From an uncultured bacterium (GTDB lineage: Bacteria > Actinomycetota > Coriobacteriia > Coriobacteriales > Coriobacteriaceae), in the NCBI GenBank assembly GCA_905215755.1, contig CAJMRE010000020.1, positions 1 through 37,721 of the forward strand: 37,721 nt of DNA. Direction: 5' to 3'. The notes under the pieces were generated by a model. That model had not been told where the DNA came from, searched no databases, and worked only from the letters and a program-made list of their open reading frames with translations. Positions 14,204-22,435 of the stretch are shown in pieces (positions within the stretch are counted from its first letter, which is position 1; every line of letters starts with the position of its first letter). The position numbers and the translations under genes are program-made.

Positions 14204-14917
14204 TTAACCGCCCAGATAGGCCTTGCGGACGTTATCGTCGTGCAGCAGCTCTTGACCGGTGCCGGTCATGGTGATCTTGCCAGTCTCGAGCACGTAACCG
14301 CGCGTGGCGATGGAAAGCGCCATCTGCGCGTTTTGCTCGACCAGAAGCACCGTGGTACCGGCCTTGTGCAGGTCCTCGACAATCTGGAAGATCTGTTCGA
14401 TCAGAATCGGTGCCAGACCCATGGAAGGTTCGTCGAGCATAAGCAGTTTGGGGTTACTCATAAGGGCGCGCCCCATAACGAGCATCTGCTGCTCGCCGCC
14501 CGAAAGGGTGCCGGCGACCTGGCGACGACGTTCCTTCAGGCGCGGGAACTGCTCGTAGACGCGCTCCAGGCCCGGAGCCACCGTGGACTTGGGCTGCGTA
14601 TAGGCACCCATCTCCAGGTTCTCCTCGACCGTCATCTGCAAAAAGGCGCGACGACCCTCGGGAACCTGAGCCAGGCCCTTACCAACCAGCTTATCAGCGG
14701 GCGTATGAGTAATGTCCTCGCCCATAAACTTGATGGAACCGGTCTTGGAACGCAGCAGGCCCGAGACGGTCTTGAGCGTTGTGGACTTGCCGGCACCGTT
14801 GGCACCAATCAAGGCCACGATCTCGCCCTCGTTAACGTTAAAGGAGATGTCCTTGATGGCGTGGATGGCGCCGTACCAGACGTTGATGTTGTAGACGGAA
14901 AGCATCGGCTCTGCCAT
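14204..14917 (-). CDS. livF: Branched-chain amino acid ABC transporter, ATP-binding protein LivF
   Basis: One of the two ATPases of the Liv (HAAT) importer. The 237-residue protein has Walker A GANGAGKST, the ABC signature LSGGEQQ, Walker B LLMLDEPSMGLAP and a switch histidine region VEQNAQMAL. The short length and C-terminal LETGKI...LLHDDNVRKAYLGG are typical of LivF. It is the last gene of livJ-H-M-G-F, starting directly after the livG stop codon. It energises import of leucine, isoleucine, valine or related substrates together with LivG. Confidence 0.95.
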   Translation of the reverse strand: MAEPMLSVYNINVWYGAIHAIKDISFNVNEGEIVALIGANGAGKSTTLKTVSGLLRSKTGSIKFMGEDITHTPADKLVGKGLAQVPEGRRAFLQMTVEENLEMGAYTQPKSTVAPGLERVYEQFPRLKERRRQVAGTLSGGEQQMLVMGRALMSNPKLLMLDEPSMGLAPILIEQIFQIVEDLHKAGTTVLLVEQNAQMALSIATRGYVLETGKITMTGTGQELLHDDNVRKAYLGG

Positions 14918-15778
14918 TTAGTTCTCCCCCTTATCCTGCTTGCCCAGATATGCCTCGATAACAGCGTCGTTGTTCTGGATTTCCTCTGCCGTGCCCTTGG
15001 CGATGACCTTACCAAAGTTGAGCACGCAGATGCCCTCGCAGATGTTCATAACGAGCGACATATCATGCTCGATAAGCATGATGGCAATGCCAAAGGTGTC
15101 GCGAATCTTAACGATGTTCTCCATGAGCTCCGCGGTCTCGGACGGGTTCATGCCGGCAGCAGGCTCGTCGAGCAGCAGTAGCTTGGGGTTGGTGGCAAGC
15201 GCGCGGACGATCTCCAGACGACGCTGAGCGCCGTAAGGCAGCGATCCGGCCTGCTCGTTTGCCAGATGCTCCATATCAAAGATGGACAGCAGCTCCATGG
15301 CGCGCTCGTGAGCAGCCTTCTCGTGCTTCCAATACGTCGGCAGGCGCAGCACGCCCTCAAAGCCGGAGTAACGCTCCTGGTTATGCAGACCGACCTTGAC
15401 GTTATCCTCCACCGTCATGGTGTTGAATAGGCGAATGTTCTGGAAGGTACGGGCAATACCCATGCGGTTGACCTGGTAGACCGACTTGCCCGAGGTGTCC
15501 TCGCCGTCGAGCAGGATGGTGCCATGCGTGGGCTGGTACACCTTGGTGAGCAGGTTGAAGACCGTGGTCTTGCCGGCGCCGTTGGGACCGATCAGACCGG
15601 CGATCTCGGTCTTGCCGATAGTCAGGCTAAAGTCGTCGACTGCCTTAAGGCCACCGAACTCAATGCCCAGGTGGATGCACTCGAGTGCAGGGCGTTGGCC
15701 CAAGTCGCGGTCGGGAACGATGGCGCCAGAAGGATACGGGACCATCTTGCCCTTCTTGAACTCAAATTTACTGGGCAT
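14918..15778 (-). CDS. livG: Branched-chain amino acid ABC transporter, ATP-binding protein LivG
   Basis: The second Liv ATPase, 286 residues. Walker A is GPNGAGKTT, the region before Walker B is GAQRRLEIVRALATNPKLLLLDEPAAGMNP, and IEHDMSLVM holds the switch histidine. The signature reads LPYGAQRR, the usual LivG form. The ATG at 15778 has AGGAGG upstream and overlaps the end of livM by 11 bp, which implies translational coupling. A GTG/TTG-type extension to 15805 is not supported. Confidence 0.95.
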   Translation of the reverse strand: MPSKFEFKKGKMVPYPSGAIVPDRDLGQRPALECIHLGIEFGGLKAVDDFSLTIGKTEIAGLIGPNGAGKTTVFNLLTKVYQPTHGTILLDGEDTSGKSVYQVNRMGIARTFQNIRLFNTMTVEDNVKVGLHNQERYSGFEGVLRLPTYWKHEKAAHERAMELLSIFDMEHLANEQAGSLPYGAQRRLEIVRALATNPKLLLLDEPAAGMNPSETAELMENIVKIRDTFGIAIMLIEHDMSLVMNICEGICVLNFGKVIAKGTAEEIQNNDAVIEAYLGKQDKGEN

Positions 15779-16847
15779 CGGCTGCCACCTCCTTCTTGGA
15801 AGCAAAGCGGTCCTTGACGCGACCGAAGAACGCCTTGAGCTGCAGGTTGTTGGTAAAGATCATGACCAGAATCAGCACGATGGCGTAGATGAGCATGCGG
15901 TAGTCCGAGAACTGACGGAGCAGCTCGGGAAGCACCGTGAGCAATGCCGCCGCGATGACGGAGCCGCGCATATTGCCCAGACCGCCCAGGACCACGAACA
16001 CCAGGATGAGGATGGACGTGTTGAAGTCGAACTTGGTGGCGGAGAGCTGCGAGAAGTTACCGCCGAAGAGAGCTCCGGCAGCACCGGCGAGGGCAGCGGA
16101 AACCACGAAGGCGATCATGCGGTACTGGGTGACGGAGATGCCCACGGACTCGGCTGCAATCTTGTTGTCGCGCACGGCCATAATGGCACGGCCGGTACGG
16201 CTGCGAACCAGGTTGAGCACGATCACGAGTGCGACCATGACCAGGATGGCACCGGCGAGGAAGGTCGAGTACGTCGACACACCCGATGCGCCCTGCGCGC
16301 CCTTGATGATGGCGGTGCCGTCCTCGAGCAGATGCAGGTCGTCGATCGTGGAGTTACCCGTGATGTTAAAGATCACGTGCAGGCCGCGCGAGTCGACACC
16401 CACGATAAGGCAGGTGACGATCTCTTTGATGATCTCACCAAAGGCCAGCGTCACGATAGCCAGGTAATCGCCACTCAGACGAAGGACCGGGATACCGATC
16501 AAGAAGCCCAGGATGGCGGCAGCAAAGGCGCCGACCACGATGCTGATGATCAGGCGCACCGGATCGGAGGGAACGGCGCTCTCAAGGGCGACCGCGGTGA
16601 CGATGCCCGTATAGGCACCGACGCTCATAAAGCCCGCATGGCCCAGCGACAGGTCGCCCGCGATGCCGACGACGAGGTTGAGGGAAATGGCCATGACGAT
16701 ATAGGCCGTGATGGGAACCAGCTGACCGGCGATCATGCGCGGAATCATGTGGTTGGACTGCATAAAGAACACGATGGCGAAGGCCACGATGCACATGGCG
16801 TACGTGACAAAGTCGTGACGCGTCTGCTTGTCTTTAAGAAACTTCAT
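15768..16847 (-). CDS. livM: Branched-chain amino acid ABC transporter permease LivM
   Basis: An inner-membrane permease of about 359 residues with multiple hydrophobic helices. LivM-type motifs are LNLVVGIAGDLSLGHAGFMSVGAY near the N-terminus, RLSGDYLAIVTLAFGEI and the coupling loop GRAIMAVRDNKIAAESVGI. A loop of about 45 residues (DSRGLHVIFNITGNS...) lies on the outer side. The ATG at 16847 is preceded by AGGTGAG. A GTG at 16856, directly after the livH stop, is also possible and would add three residues. With LivH it forms the membrane channel. Confidence 0.93.
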   Translation of the reverse strand: MKFLKDKQTRHDFVTYAMCIVAFAIVFFMQSNHMIPRMIAGQLVPITAYIVMAISLNLVVGIAGDLSLGHAGFMSVGAYTGIVTAVALESAVPSDPVRLIISIVVGAFAAAILGFLIGIPVLRLSGDYLAIVTLAFGEIIKEIVTCLIVGVDSRGLHVIFNITGNSTIDDLHLLEDGTAIIKGAQGASGVSTYSTFLAGAILVMVALVIVLNLVRSRTGRAIMAVRDNKIAAESVGISVTQYRMIAFVVSAALAGAAGALFGGNFSQLSATKFDFNTSILILVFVVLGGLGNMRGSVIAAALLTVLPELLRQFSDYRMLIYAIVLILVMIFTNNLQLKAFFGRVKDRFASKKEVAADAQ

Positions 16848-16856
16848 AACGCTCAC

Positions 16857-17738
16857 CTACACCTTCTCGGGGACGTACTTGCCCAAGAGGCCGGCAGGCT
16901 TGACGAGCAGGACGATGATCAAAACACCAAAGACGATGGAGTTGGCAAGGCTCGTGGAAATGTAAGCCTGCGCCATCGCCTCGATGATGCCGATGAGAAT
17001 GCCACCGACAAAGGCACCGGGGATGGAGCCGATGCCGCCGAAAACGGCAGCGTCGAAGGCCTTGATGCCAGGCATGGCGCCCGTGGTGGGCTGCAGGACC
17101 GGCGAGTAGGAGCACAGCAGCACGCCGGCGATGGCGGCAAGGGCGGAGCCGATGGCAAACGTCATCGAGATGGTGCGGTTGACGTTGATGCCCATGAGCT
17201 GAGCGGCGGCTTTGTCCTCGGACACGGCGCGCATGGCTTTGCCCATCTTGGTCTTACCTGTAAAGAACATCAGGCCGGCCATGATAACCAGGCAGGCGAC
17301 GATGGTGACGAGCGAGACGGCGCTTACGTTGAACTTGGCCAAGAACTCCGGTACCTGGAAGGTGACGAGCGAAGTGAAGTTCTTGGGCGTGGCGCCCCAC
17401 AGAAGCTGCGCGGCGTTCTGCAGGAAGTAAGACACGCCGATAGCCGTGATCAGAACGGCCAGCGGGCCCGCCTGGCGCAGCGGTTTGTATGCCAGACCCT
17501 CGATGAGAACACCGAGAACGGTACAGACCACACAAGAGAGAACTACAGATGCCCAGCCCGGGAGGCCGAGATACGACGTGGCACAGAACGAGACATAGGC
17601 ACCGACCATGATGACGTCGCCGTGAGCGAAGTTGAGCATCTTGGCGATACCGTAGACCATGGTGTAGCCCAACGCGATGATGGCGTAGACGCTGCCCATG
17701 GACAGGCCGTTGACCAGGTATTGGATAAAGACCGTCAT
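16857..17738 (-). CDS. livH: Branched-chain amino acid ABC transporter permease LivH
   Basis: A 293-residue membrane permease with about eight hydrophobic segments. It has the LivH motif YAIIALGYTMVYGIAKMLNFAHGD at the N-terminus and the coupling loop KMGKAMRAVSEDKAAAQLMGI, which contacts the ATPases. The ATG at 17738 has GGGGG nine bases upstream, whereas the frame open to 17852 runs through the intergenic hairpins. It is followed without a gap by livM. It is separated from livJ by 138 bp that hold two stem-loops. Confidence 0.93.
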   Translation of the reverse strand: MTVFIQYLVNGLSMGSVYAIIALGYTMVYGIAKMLNFAHGDVIMVGAYVSFCATSYLGLPGWASVVLSCVVCTVLGVLIEGLAYKPLRQAGPLAVLITAIGVSYFLQNAAQLLWGATPKNFTSLVTFQVPEFLAKFNVSAVSLVTIVACLVIMAGLMFFTGKTKMGKAMRAVSEDKAAAQLMGINVNRTISMTFAIGSALAAIAGVLLCSYSPVLQPTTGAMPGIKAFDAAVFGGIGSIPGAFVGGILIGIIEAMAQAYISTSLANSIVFGVLIIVLLVKPAGLLGKYVPEKV

Positions 17739-17784
17739 GTTCCACATCCCCCTTTCGAATAGGTTTCCAGTTGATGTATGAAAC

Positions 17785-17844
17785 AGGGACGTTACATCGT
17801 CCCTAGATACCAAGCAAGCAGGGAAGGCCAAACCTCCCCTGCTT
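17785..17844 (-). promoter_or_regulatory. Two stem-loops between livJ and livH
   Basis: Hairpin 1 (minus-strand order) pairs AAGCAGGGGAGG with CCTTCCCTGCTT (17816-17844, one mismatch). Hairpin 2 is AGGGACG-ATGTAA-CGTCCCT (17785-17804), followed by GTTT. Such structures commonly protect or partly terminate the message so that the binding protein is made in excess over the membrane subunits; that role here is inferred. Confidence 0.6.
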
Positions 17845-17876
17845 GGGATCAAAACCGCTCTATGTAAGGCGGCCTA

Positions 17877-19064
17877 TTAGGCCTGTACGTACTTGCCGTC
17901 GGTAATGACGTACGCCGTCGGGTCCTTCTGGACCTGGCCCTTGTCGTTCCAGGAGAGCTTGCCAGTCAGACCGTCAACAGTAATGTTGCGCATAGCCTCG
18001 GGAAGCTTCTCGGCAACCTCGGTGGGGTCGGCGTCGACACCCAGGCCGGCCTCCTTGAGGGCCTCGACCACCGCATGCACGCCGTCGTAGGCGTCGGCGG
18101 CAAACTGGTCGGGGGTATCGCCGTACTTATCTTTGTAAGCGTTGACGAAGTCGGCGTTCTTCTCGTCGTCGGCGGAGAACGGGGTCATGAGCAGCAGACC
18201 CTCGGCAAGAGAGGTGTCGAAGCCCTCAACGCCCAGGATGCCGTCCATGCCGTCGCAGCCCATCATCTTGACGTCGTAGCCCATGTCCTTGGCGTTCTTG
18301 AGCAGGACGGACGCCGGCGTGTAGTAGATCGGCGCAAAGATCATGGTGGCGCCTGCCTGCTTGGCCTTGGTCAGCTGGTTGGTAAAGCTCGTGGCGGAGT
18401 CGTCCTTAAAGGTCTCCTCGTCGACAATCTCGAGCTTGGACTTAGCGGCCTGGGCCTTAAAGGAATCTGCGATGCCCGAAGAATAGGCGTCGCCGGAGTT
18501 ATAGAACAGCACGAACTTCTCGTCCGCATACTTCTGCGCCAGGAACTTGGCAGCGTTGACACCCTGGTTGGGGTCGGTAAAGCAAACCTGGAAGACGCAA
18601 TCCTTGCCCTTGGTAACGTCCTCGGAAGACGCGGACGGGGTGATCATGAACGTCTCGGGGTCGTTACCGCACTCTGCGGCAACGGCGACCGACGCACCCG
18701 TGGTGGTCGGACCGACGAGGGCCTGCATGCCCCAGTCGAGCAGGGTGTTGAAGGCGTTGACGGCCTTCTCGCCATCGGCCTGGTCGTCCTCGGCCTTGCT
18801 GACAAGCGGCAGCTCCTTAGTCGAGAAATCCTTGCAGCCAAGCTCGACAGCCTGTGTAACGGACTTGCCGTAGGACGCGTTGGCGCCGGTCAGCGGGCCG
18901 ATGGTGCCGATCTTAAACGAAGCGTCGCTCGAAGCGGAACCGCTGTCGCCGCCGTTGGAGGAGCAGCCAGCTAGAATGGACATCGCCCCCAGACCTGCTG
19001 CGCTCGCGATAACGCTCCTGCGATTCATAACAGGGTTCAATGACTTACCGGTGAGGCTCGACAT
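17877..19064 (-). CDS. livJ: Branched-chain amino acid ABC transporter substrate-binding lipoprotein
   Basis: A 395-residue periplasmic-type binding protein of the Leu/Ile/Val family (type I fold), anchored as a lipoprotein. The signal region has twin arginines (MNRRSVIASAAG) and a lipobox ILAGC with Cys34, then a Ser/Gly-rich linker. Mature motifs are KIGTIGPLTGANASYGKS, VGPTTTGASVAVA and FAADAYDGVHAVVEAL. The ATG at 19064 has GAGAGGAG at ideal spacing; an internal ATG at 19028 starts directly at NRRS and is less favoured. It is the first gene of the liv operon. A decayed paralogue lies 270 bp upstream. Confidence 0.94.
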   Translation of the reverse strand: MSSLTGKSLNPVMNRRSVIASAAGLGAMSILAGCSSNGGDSGSASSDASFKIGTIGPLTGANASYGKSVTQAVELGCKDFSTKELPLVSKAEDDQADGEKAVNAFNTLLDWGMQALVGPTTTGASVAVAAECGNDPETFMITPSASSEDVTKGKDCVFQVCFTDPNQGVNAAKFLAQKYADEKFVLFYNSGDAYSSGIADSFKAQAAKSKLEIVDEETFKDDSATSFTNQLTKAKQAGATMIFAPIYYTPASVLLKNAKDMGYDVKMMGCDGMDGILGVEGFDTSLAEGLLLMTPFSADDEKNADFVNAYKDKYGDTPDQFAADAYDGVHAVVEALKEAGLGVDADPTEVAEKLPEAMRNITVDGLTGKLSWNDKGQVQKDPTAYVITDGKYVQA

Positions 19065-19085
19065 GCGGCTCTCCTCTCAAATCTC

Positions 19086-19131
19086 GTCGGGTTTCGGTTA
19101 CCCGACAGGCCATCCTTCGCCGTGTTCGGCG
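19086..19131 (-). promoter_or_regulatory. Paired hairpins in the livJ 5' leader
   Basis: GTCGGGT/ACCCGAC (19086-19106, 7 bp, 7-nt loop) and CGCCG/CGGCG (19118-19131) lie 20-70 bp before the livJ ATG. A -10-like TAGTAT (about 19142-19147) precedes them, so they would be in the leader RNA or act as operators. The rest of 19132-19335 is AT-rich and shows no gene. Confidence 0.35.
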
Positions 19132-19335
19132 TTCGCAAAATACTAGACGCTTTAGTTAAGGAAAGTGGCGATTATTTCAACTTTTCTTTGGATTTGTTGA
19201 TTTATCCATAATTCTGCGTATTTCTATTACTTTATACAGTATTGCCACTTTATTATGTAAAAGTAATGTTTCCGTTCTGTTACAAGCATACCTGCCTTAA
19301 ATAAAACAGCCTCACCGGTCGTGCTTTATGCGCAC

Positions 19336-19531
19336 TTAGGAAGCGATGTACTTGCCGTCCTGGATCACATAGGCTGTCCATGCCGTCGACACCCATTAGT
19401 GTCATGTCGTAGCTCATGTCCTTGGCGTTCTTGAGCAAAACGGACGCTGGGGTGTAATAGATCGGGGCAAAAATAAGCGTGGCTCCGACAAGGAAACTCC
19501 TGCGGTTAAGTACGTTGTTGATGCTAAACAT
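19336..19531 (-). pseudogene. Relic of a second livJ-type binding protein gene
   Basis: A start codon with a GGGGGA ribosome site opens a signal-peptide-like MFSINNVLNRRSFLVGAT. It then jumps straight into LIFAPIYYTPASVLLKNAKDM...GVDGMD, which matches the middle of livJ (GATMIFAPIYY...DGMD) almost word for word. After GMD the reading frame shifts. In the other frame the sequence encodes AYVIQDGKYIAS and a TAA at 19336-19338, matching the livJ C-terminus AYVITDGKYVQA. About 200 residues of the first lobe and about 110 residues of the second are missing. Two internal deletions have therefore reduced a livJ paralogue to about 196 bp. It cannot make a working binding protein. Confidence 0.85.
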
Positions 19532-19721
19532 GGTGTCCCCCTTTTCGCTGGCCGCGGTGCGGCCGTCTTGCGGTACAGGGCAAACCTTATGGCGCAAACG
19601 TTGACAGTTTGTTGCGGAAGTTCGTTTGTAGCGAGCATGTTTCCAATGTTTCCGCAGCGTTTCGGGGGTGCCGTTTTGTGCGACTCCTGTTGCCTGGCGA
19701 GCACGCGCCCTCGGTTCACGC

Positions 19722-19727
19722 TAGAAT
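19722..19727 (+). promoter_or_regulatory. -10 box upstream of hom
   Basis: TAGAAT lies about 55 bp before the hom ATG. No good -35 box is found at 16-18 bp, so this is a weak call. The stretch 19532-19721 shows no gene. Confidence 0.3.
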
Positions 19728-19781
19728 GCACTCAACCTTTAAGCGGTTAATCCATCCATAAGATGCACGAAGGAGCTATCT

Positions 19782-21125
19782 ATGAGCGAACCCCTGCGCA
19801 CCGTGAACGTCGGCCTCATCGGTCTGGGAACCGTCGGCGGCGGCGTGGCCCGCCTGATCAAGAGCCACCACGATGAGTACCTGGCAGCCTACGGCATCGA
19901 CCTTAAGCTGACCCGCGCCTGCGCGCTTGCTTGGGAGCAAGCCAAGGCAGCCGGTATTGAGCGCGAGGCCTTTACGAGTGACTGGCATGACGTCGTCACC
20001 GACCCCGCCGTCGATATCGTCGTCGAGCTGATCGGCGGCGAGCATCCCGCAACCGAGATCTTCACCACTGCCTTTGAGCACGGCAAGCACGTCGTCTCTG
20101 CCAACAAGGCCCTGCTGGGCCGTCATGTCGAGACGCTCGCCGAGAAGGCGCGCGCGTGCGGCGTGCAGATTAAGTGCGAGGCCAGCTGTGGCGGTGGCAT
20201 CCCCATCGTGAGCACGCTCGAGCACGACCTGGTGGGCAACAAGATCCTGACCATCGCCGGCATTCTCAACGGTACCACCAACTATATCCTGTCGCGCATG
20301 GACGCCGAGGGCGCCGATTACGCCGATGTGCTTGCCGACGCGCAGGCCAAGGGCTATGCCGAGGCCGACCCGTCCGCCGACGTCGACGGCTTCGACGCCG
20401 CCAGCAAGACGGCAATCCTCGCTTCCATCGGCTTTGGCACCCGCGTGACCACCGACGATGTCTACCAGCAGGGTATCCGTACCATCGGCGCCGAGGACAT
20501 CGCCCAGGCCCGCGAGCTCGGCTACACCATCAAGCTGCTGGGCATCGCACGCAACACCGACGCCGGCGTCGACGTCCGCGTGCATCCCACGCTCATCCCG
20601 GCAGACCATATGCTCGCCAAGGTCAACGGCGCCATGAACGCCGTCTACGTGGTGGGTGACGCCGTGGGCGAAACCATGTTCTACGGTGCCGGCGCAGGCT
20701 CCTTCCCCACCGCGAGCGCCGTCGTGGGCGATATCCTGTCGCTCTCCGAGCAGATCAGCCGCGGCGTGGCTCCGCTGCCCGAGATTGAGCCCTATGGTCA
20801 CAACCTCGCCTTTAAGCCCATGGACGAGCTCCAGACTAAGTACTATGTGCGCCTGAAGGTCGCCGACCGCGTGGGTGCCCTGTCCGAGACGGTCGACATC
20901 TTTGCCAAGCACAACATCTCGATCTCGCTCATCAACCAGGTCGAGGACGGCAAGTCGGGCGCCAGCGATACTTGCTCGGTCATCTTCCTGACGCACCGCG
21001 CGCTCGAGAAGGACGTCCAGGCTGCCACCGCCGAGCTTGCCAGCGTCGACTGCGTAGCCGAGGTCGCCAACGTCCTGCGCATCGAGGACGTTGAGGCTTG
21101 GACCGAAGGCGTCATGGCGAACTAG
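19782..21125 (+). CDS. hom: Homoserine dehydrogenase
   Basis: A 447-residue enzyme that reduces aspartate semialdehyde to homoserine with NAD(P)H on the way to threonine, methionine and isoleucine. It has the Rossmann motif GLIGLGTVGGGV at residues 11-22, SANKALL, the catalytic-domain stretch LNGTTNYILSRM, GYAEADPSADVDGFDAASK and a C-terminal ACT domain (about 350-430, YYVRLKVADRVGALSETVDIFAKHNIS), which usually mediates threonine feedback inhibition. GAAGGAG precedes the ATG. It stands alone, followed by a strong terminator. Confidence 0.97.
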   Translation: MSEPLRTVNVGLIGLGTVGGGVARLIKSHHDEYLAAYGIDLKLTRACALAWEQAKAAGIEREAFTSDWHDVVTDPAVDIVVELIGGEHPATEIFTTAFEHGKHVVSANKALLGRHVETLAEKARACGVQIKCEASCGGGIPIVSTLEHDLVGNKILTIAGILNGTTNYILSRMDAEGADYADVLADAQAKGYAEADPSADVDGFDAASKTAILASIGFGTRVTTDDVYQQGIRTIGAEDIAQARELGYTIKLLGIARNTDAGVDVRVHPTLIPADHMLAKVNGAMNAVYVVGDAVGETMFYGAGAGSFPTASAVVGDILSLSEQISRGVAPLPEIEPYGHNLAFKPMDELQTKYYVRLKVADRVGALSETVDIFAKHNISISLINQVEDGKSGASDTCSVIFLTHRALEKDVQAATAELASVDCVAEVANVLRIEDVEAWTEGVMAN

Positions 21126-21156
21126 CTCAACGCTCGCCTAGCAATACACGCTTTGA

Positions 21157-21190
21157 GGGCTCCCGTCCGATGCGGGACGGGAGCCCTTTT
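21157..21190 (+). terminator. Intrinsic terminator of hom
   Basis: GGGCTCCCGTCC / GGACGGGAGCCC (12 bp) with a 6-nt loop is followed by TTTT, about 30 bp after the hom stop codon. Confidence 0.92.
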
Positions 21191-21339
21191 GTCTCCTGCC
21201 CTAAGCACAACGGCAGAGCACATTTGCGCGAGCCGCTCATCGGTAACGCGGGCTACCGTTCACCGATATGCAAACACGGCCGATTCCAGTTACGGCTACG
21301 CTGTGCTGCGAATGTCCGCCCGCGATGAGAGGAAATACC

Positions 21340-22089
21340 ATGTTGCTCGAGGGCAAGAAAGCAATCATCACCGGAGGCACGCGCGGTATCGGCTATGCCA
21401 TCGCCTGCCGTTTTATCGAGGAAGGCGCCGCCGTCACCGTCTTTGGCTCGCGTCAGGAGACCGCCGATGCGGCCGTTGAGAAGCTGACAGCCGCCTATCC
21501 CGACGCCAAGGTCTGGGGCCGCTCCTGCGACCTCACCTCACTCGAAGCCGTGACCGAGGCCTTTACCCAGGCTGCAGCCGACATGGGCGGCTTGGACACG
21601 GTCGTCAACAATGCCGGTATCTCCCAGCGTTCACCCCTCTTGGACTACACGGCCGAGGAGTTCGCAAAGGTCATGGACCTTAACGTCGTCGCCGTCTTTA
21701 ATGGCCACCAAGCTGCCGCCAAGATCATGACCGAGGCCGGCCACGGCGGCACCATCACCACCACGAGCTCGATGGTTGCCAAGTACGGCCAGCCCTCTGG
21801 CGTCGGCTATCCAACGTCCAAGTTTGCCGTCAACGGCATGGTCCAGTCGCTCTCGCGCGAGCTCGCCCCCATGGGCATTCGCGTCAATGCCGTAGCACCC
21901 GGTGTAACCAAAACCGACATGGTCGCCAACCTGCCTGAAGAGGTTATTAAGCCCATCGTCGCCACCATTCCGCTGGGTCGCATGGGCGAGCCCGAGGATG
22001 TCGCCAACGCCTTTGTTTTCCTGGCGAGCGACATGTCCTCCTACGTCACGGGCGCCGTGCTCCCCGTCGACGGAGCCGCCCGCTCTTAA
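21340..22089 (+). CDS. Short-chain dehydrogenase/reductase (FabG-like)
   Basis: A 249-residue classical SDR. The cofactor motif TGGTRGIG is at 11-18, NNAGIS follows the fourth strand, and the catalytic residues are Ser143/Ser144, Tyr157 and Lys161 in YPTSK. The C-terminal VTGAVLPVDGA is standard for the family. Best described as a 3-oxoacyl-ACP reductase-like oxidoreductase; a hydroxysteroid or sugar-alcohol dehydrogenase is equally possible, and no fatty acid genes lie nearby. The ATG at 21340 has GAGAGGA upstream. The residue after the second strand is Gly-Ser-Arg (VFGSRQE), which suggests NADP preference. Confidence 0.88.
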   Translation: MLLEGKKAIITGGTRGIGYAIACRFIEEGAAVTVFGSRQETADAAVEKLTAAYPDAKVWGRSCDLTSLEAVTEAFTQAAADMGGLDTVVNNAGISQRSPLLDYTAEEFAKVMDLNVVAVFNGHQAAAKIMTEAGHGGTITTTSSMVAKYGQPSGVGYPTSKFAVNGMVQSLSRELAPMGIRVNAVAPGVTKTDMVANLPEEVIKPIVATIPLGRMGEPEDVANAFVFLASDMSSYVTGAVLPVDGAARS

Positions 22090-22133
22090 GGGACCACAAG
22101 CCTCAGCTCCCAGCCTCAACATAGTCCAACAAA

Positions 22134-22182
22134 GAAGGCGCGCCGTCTGCATCAACTGCAGGCAGCGCGCCTTCTTCTGTTT
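22134..22182 (+). terminator. Intrinsic terminator of the SDR gene
   Basis: GAAGGCGCGC (22134-22143) pairs with GCGCGCCTTC (22165-22174), followed by TTCTGTTT. It lies about 45 bp after the SDR stop and ends just before the 62-bp repeat array. Confidence 0.85.
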
Positions 22183-22187
22183 GAAAG

Positions 22188-22435
22188 GGAAGCTGTGTCC
22201 CGGAATTCCGACTCAGACCGGGACGCAGCTTCCCTCAGGGCCATGTTTCGGAAAGAGCGCCCCGTTTTGAACGCCGATTCTGGGATACCGTTTCCGCAAC
22301 GGATCTCTCGCGGAAACTGCATCCCACTCTGAGCGCCCATTCCGGGACACAGTTTCCCAACGGCCCCCGTTTCGGAAACCACATCCCGTTCCGAGCCTTC
22401 AAAGCGGGACGCGGCTTCCCCGAGAGAGTATCGAC
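22188..22435. repeat. Four tandem 62-bp palindromic repeats
   Basis: Units begin at 22188, 22250, 22312 and 22374, exactly 62 bp apart, each starting GGAA. Each unit is an imperfect palindrome: a left arm near GGAAACTGCATCCC, a centre of about 17 nt and a right arm near GGGACGCAGTTTCC, then a spacer of about 15 nt. Unit 1 has a 16-of-17 bp stem, units 3 and 4 have good stems and unit 2 is weakened. The array fills the gap between the convergent SDR (+) and antiporter (-) genes and ends at the antiporter stop codon. It is too degenerate and too palindromic for CRISPR. Confidence 0.85.

Noticed and set aside
15486..17762. 758-codon open frame antisense to livG, livM and livH
   Set aside because: It is the shadow of three clear genes. 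Its protein is an unnatural run of Asp, His, Gly and Arg with no family features, an effect of GC-rich third positions.
19598..19781. Possible riboswitch or T-box before hom
   Set aside because: No T-box sequence, specifier hairpin or terminator-antiterminator pair could be found.
22188..22435. CRISPR array
   Set aside because: Units are diverged, palindromic throughout and contiguous at 62 bp with no unique spacers; no cas gene is present.
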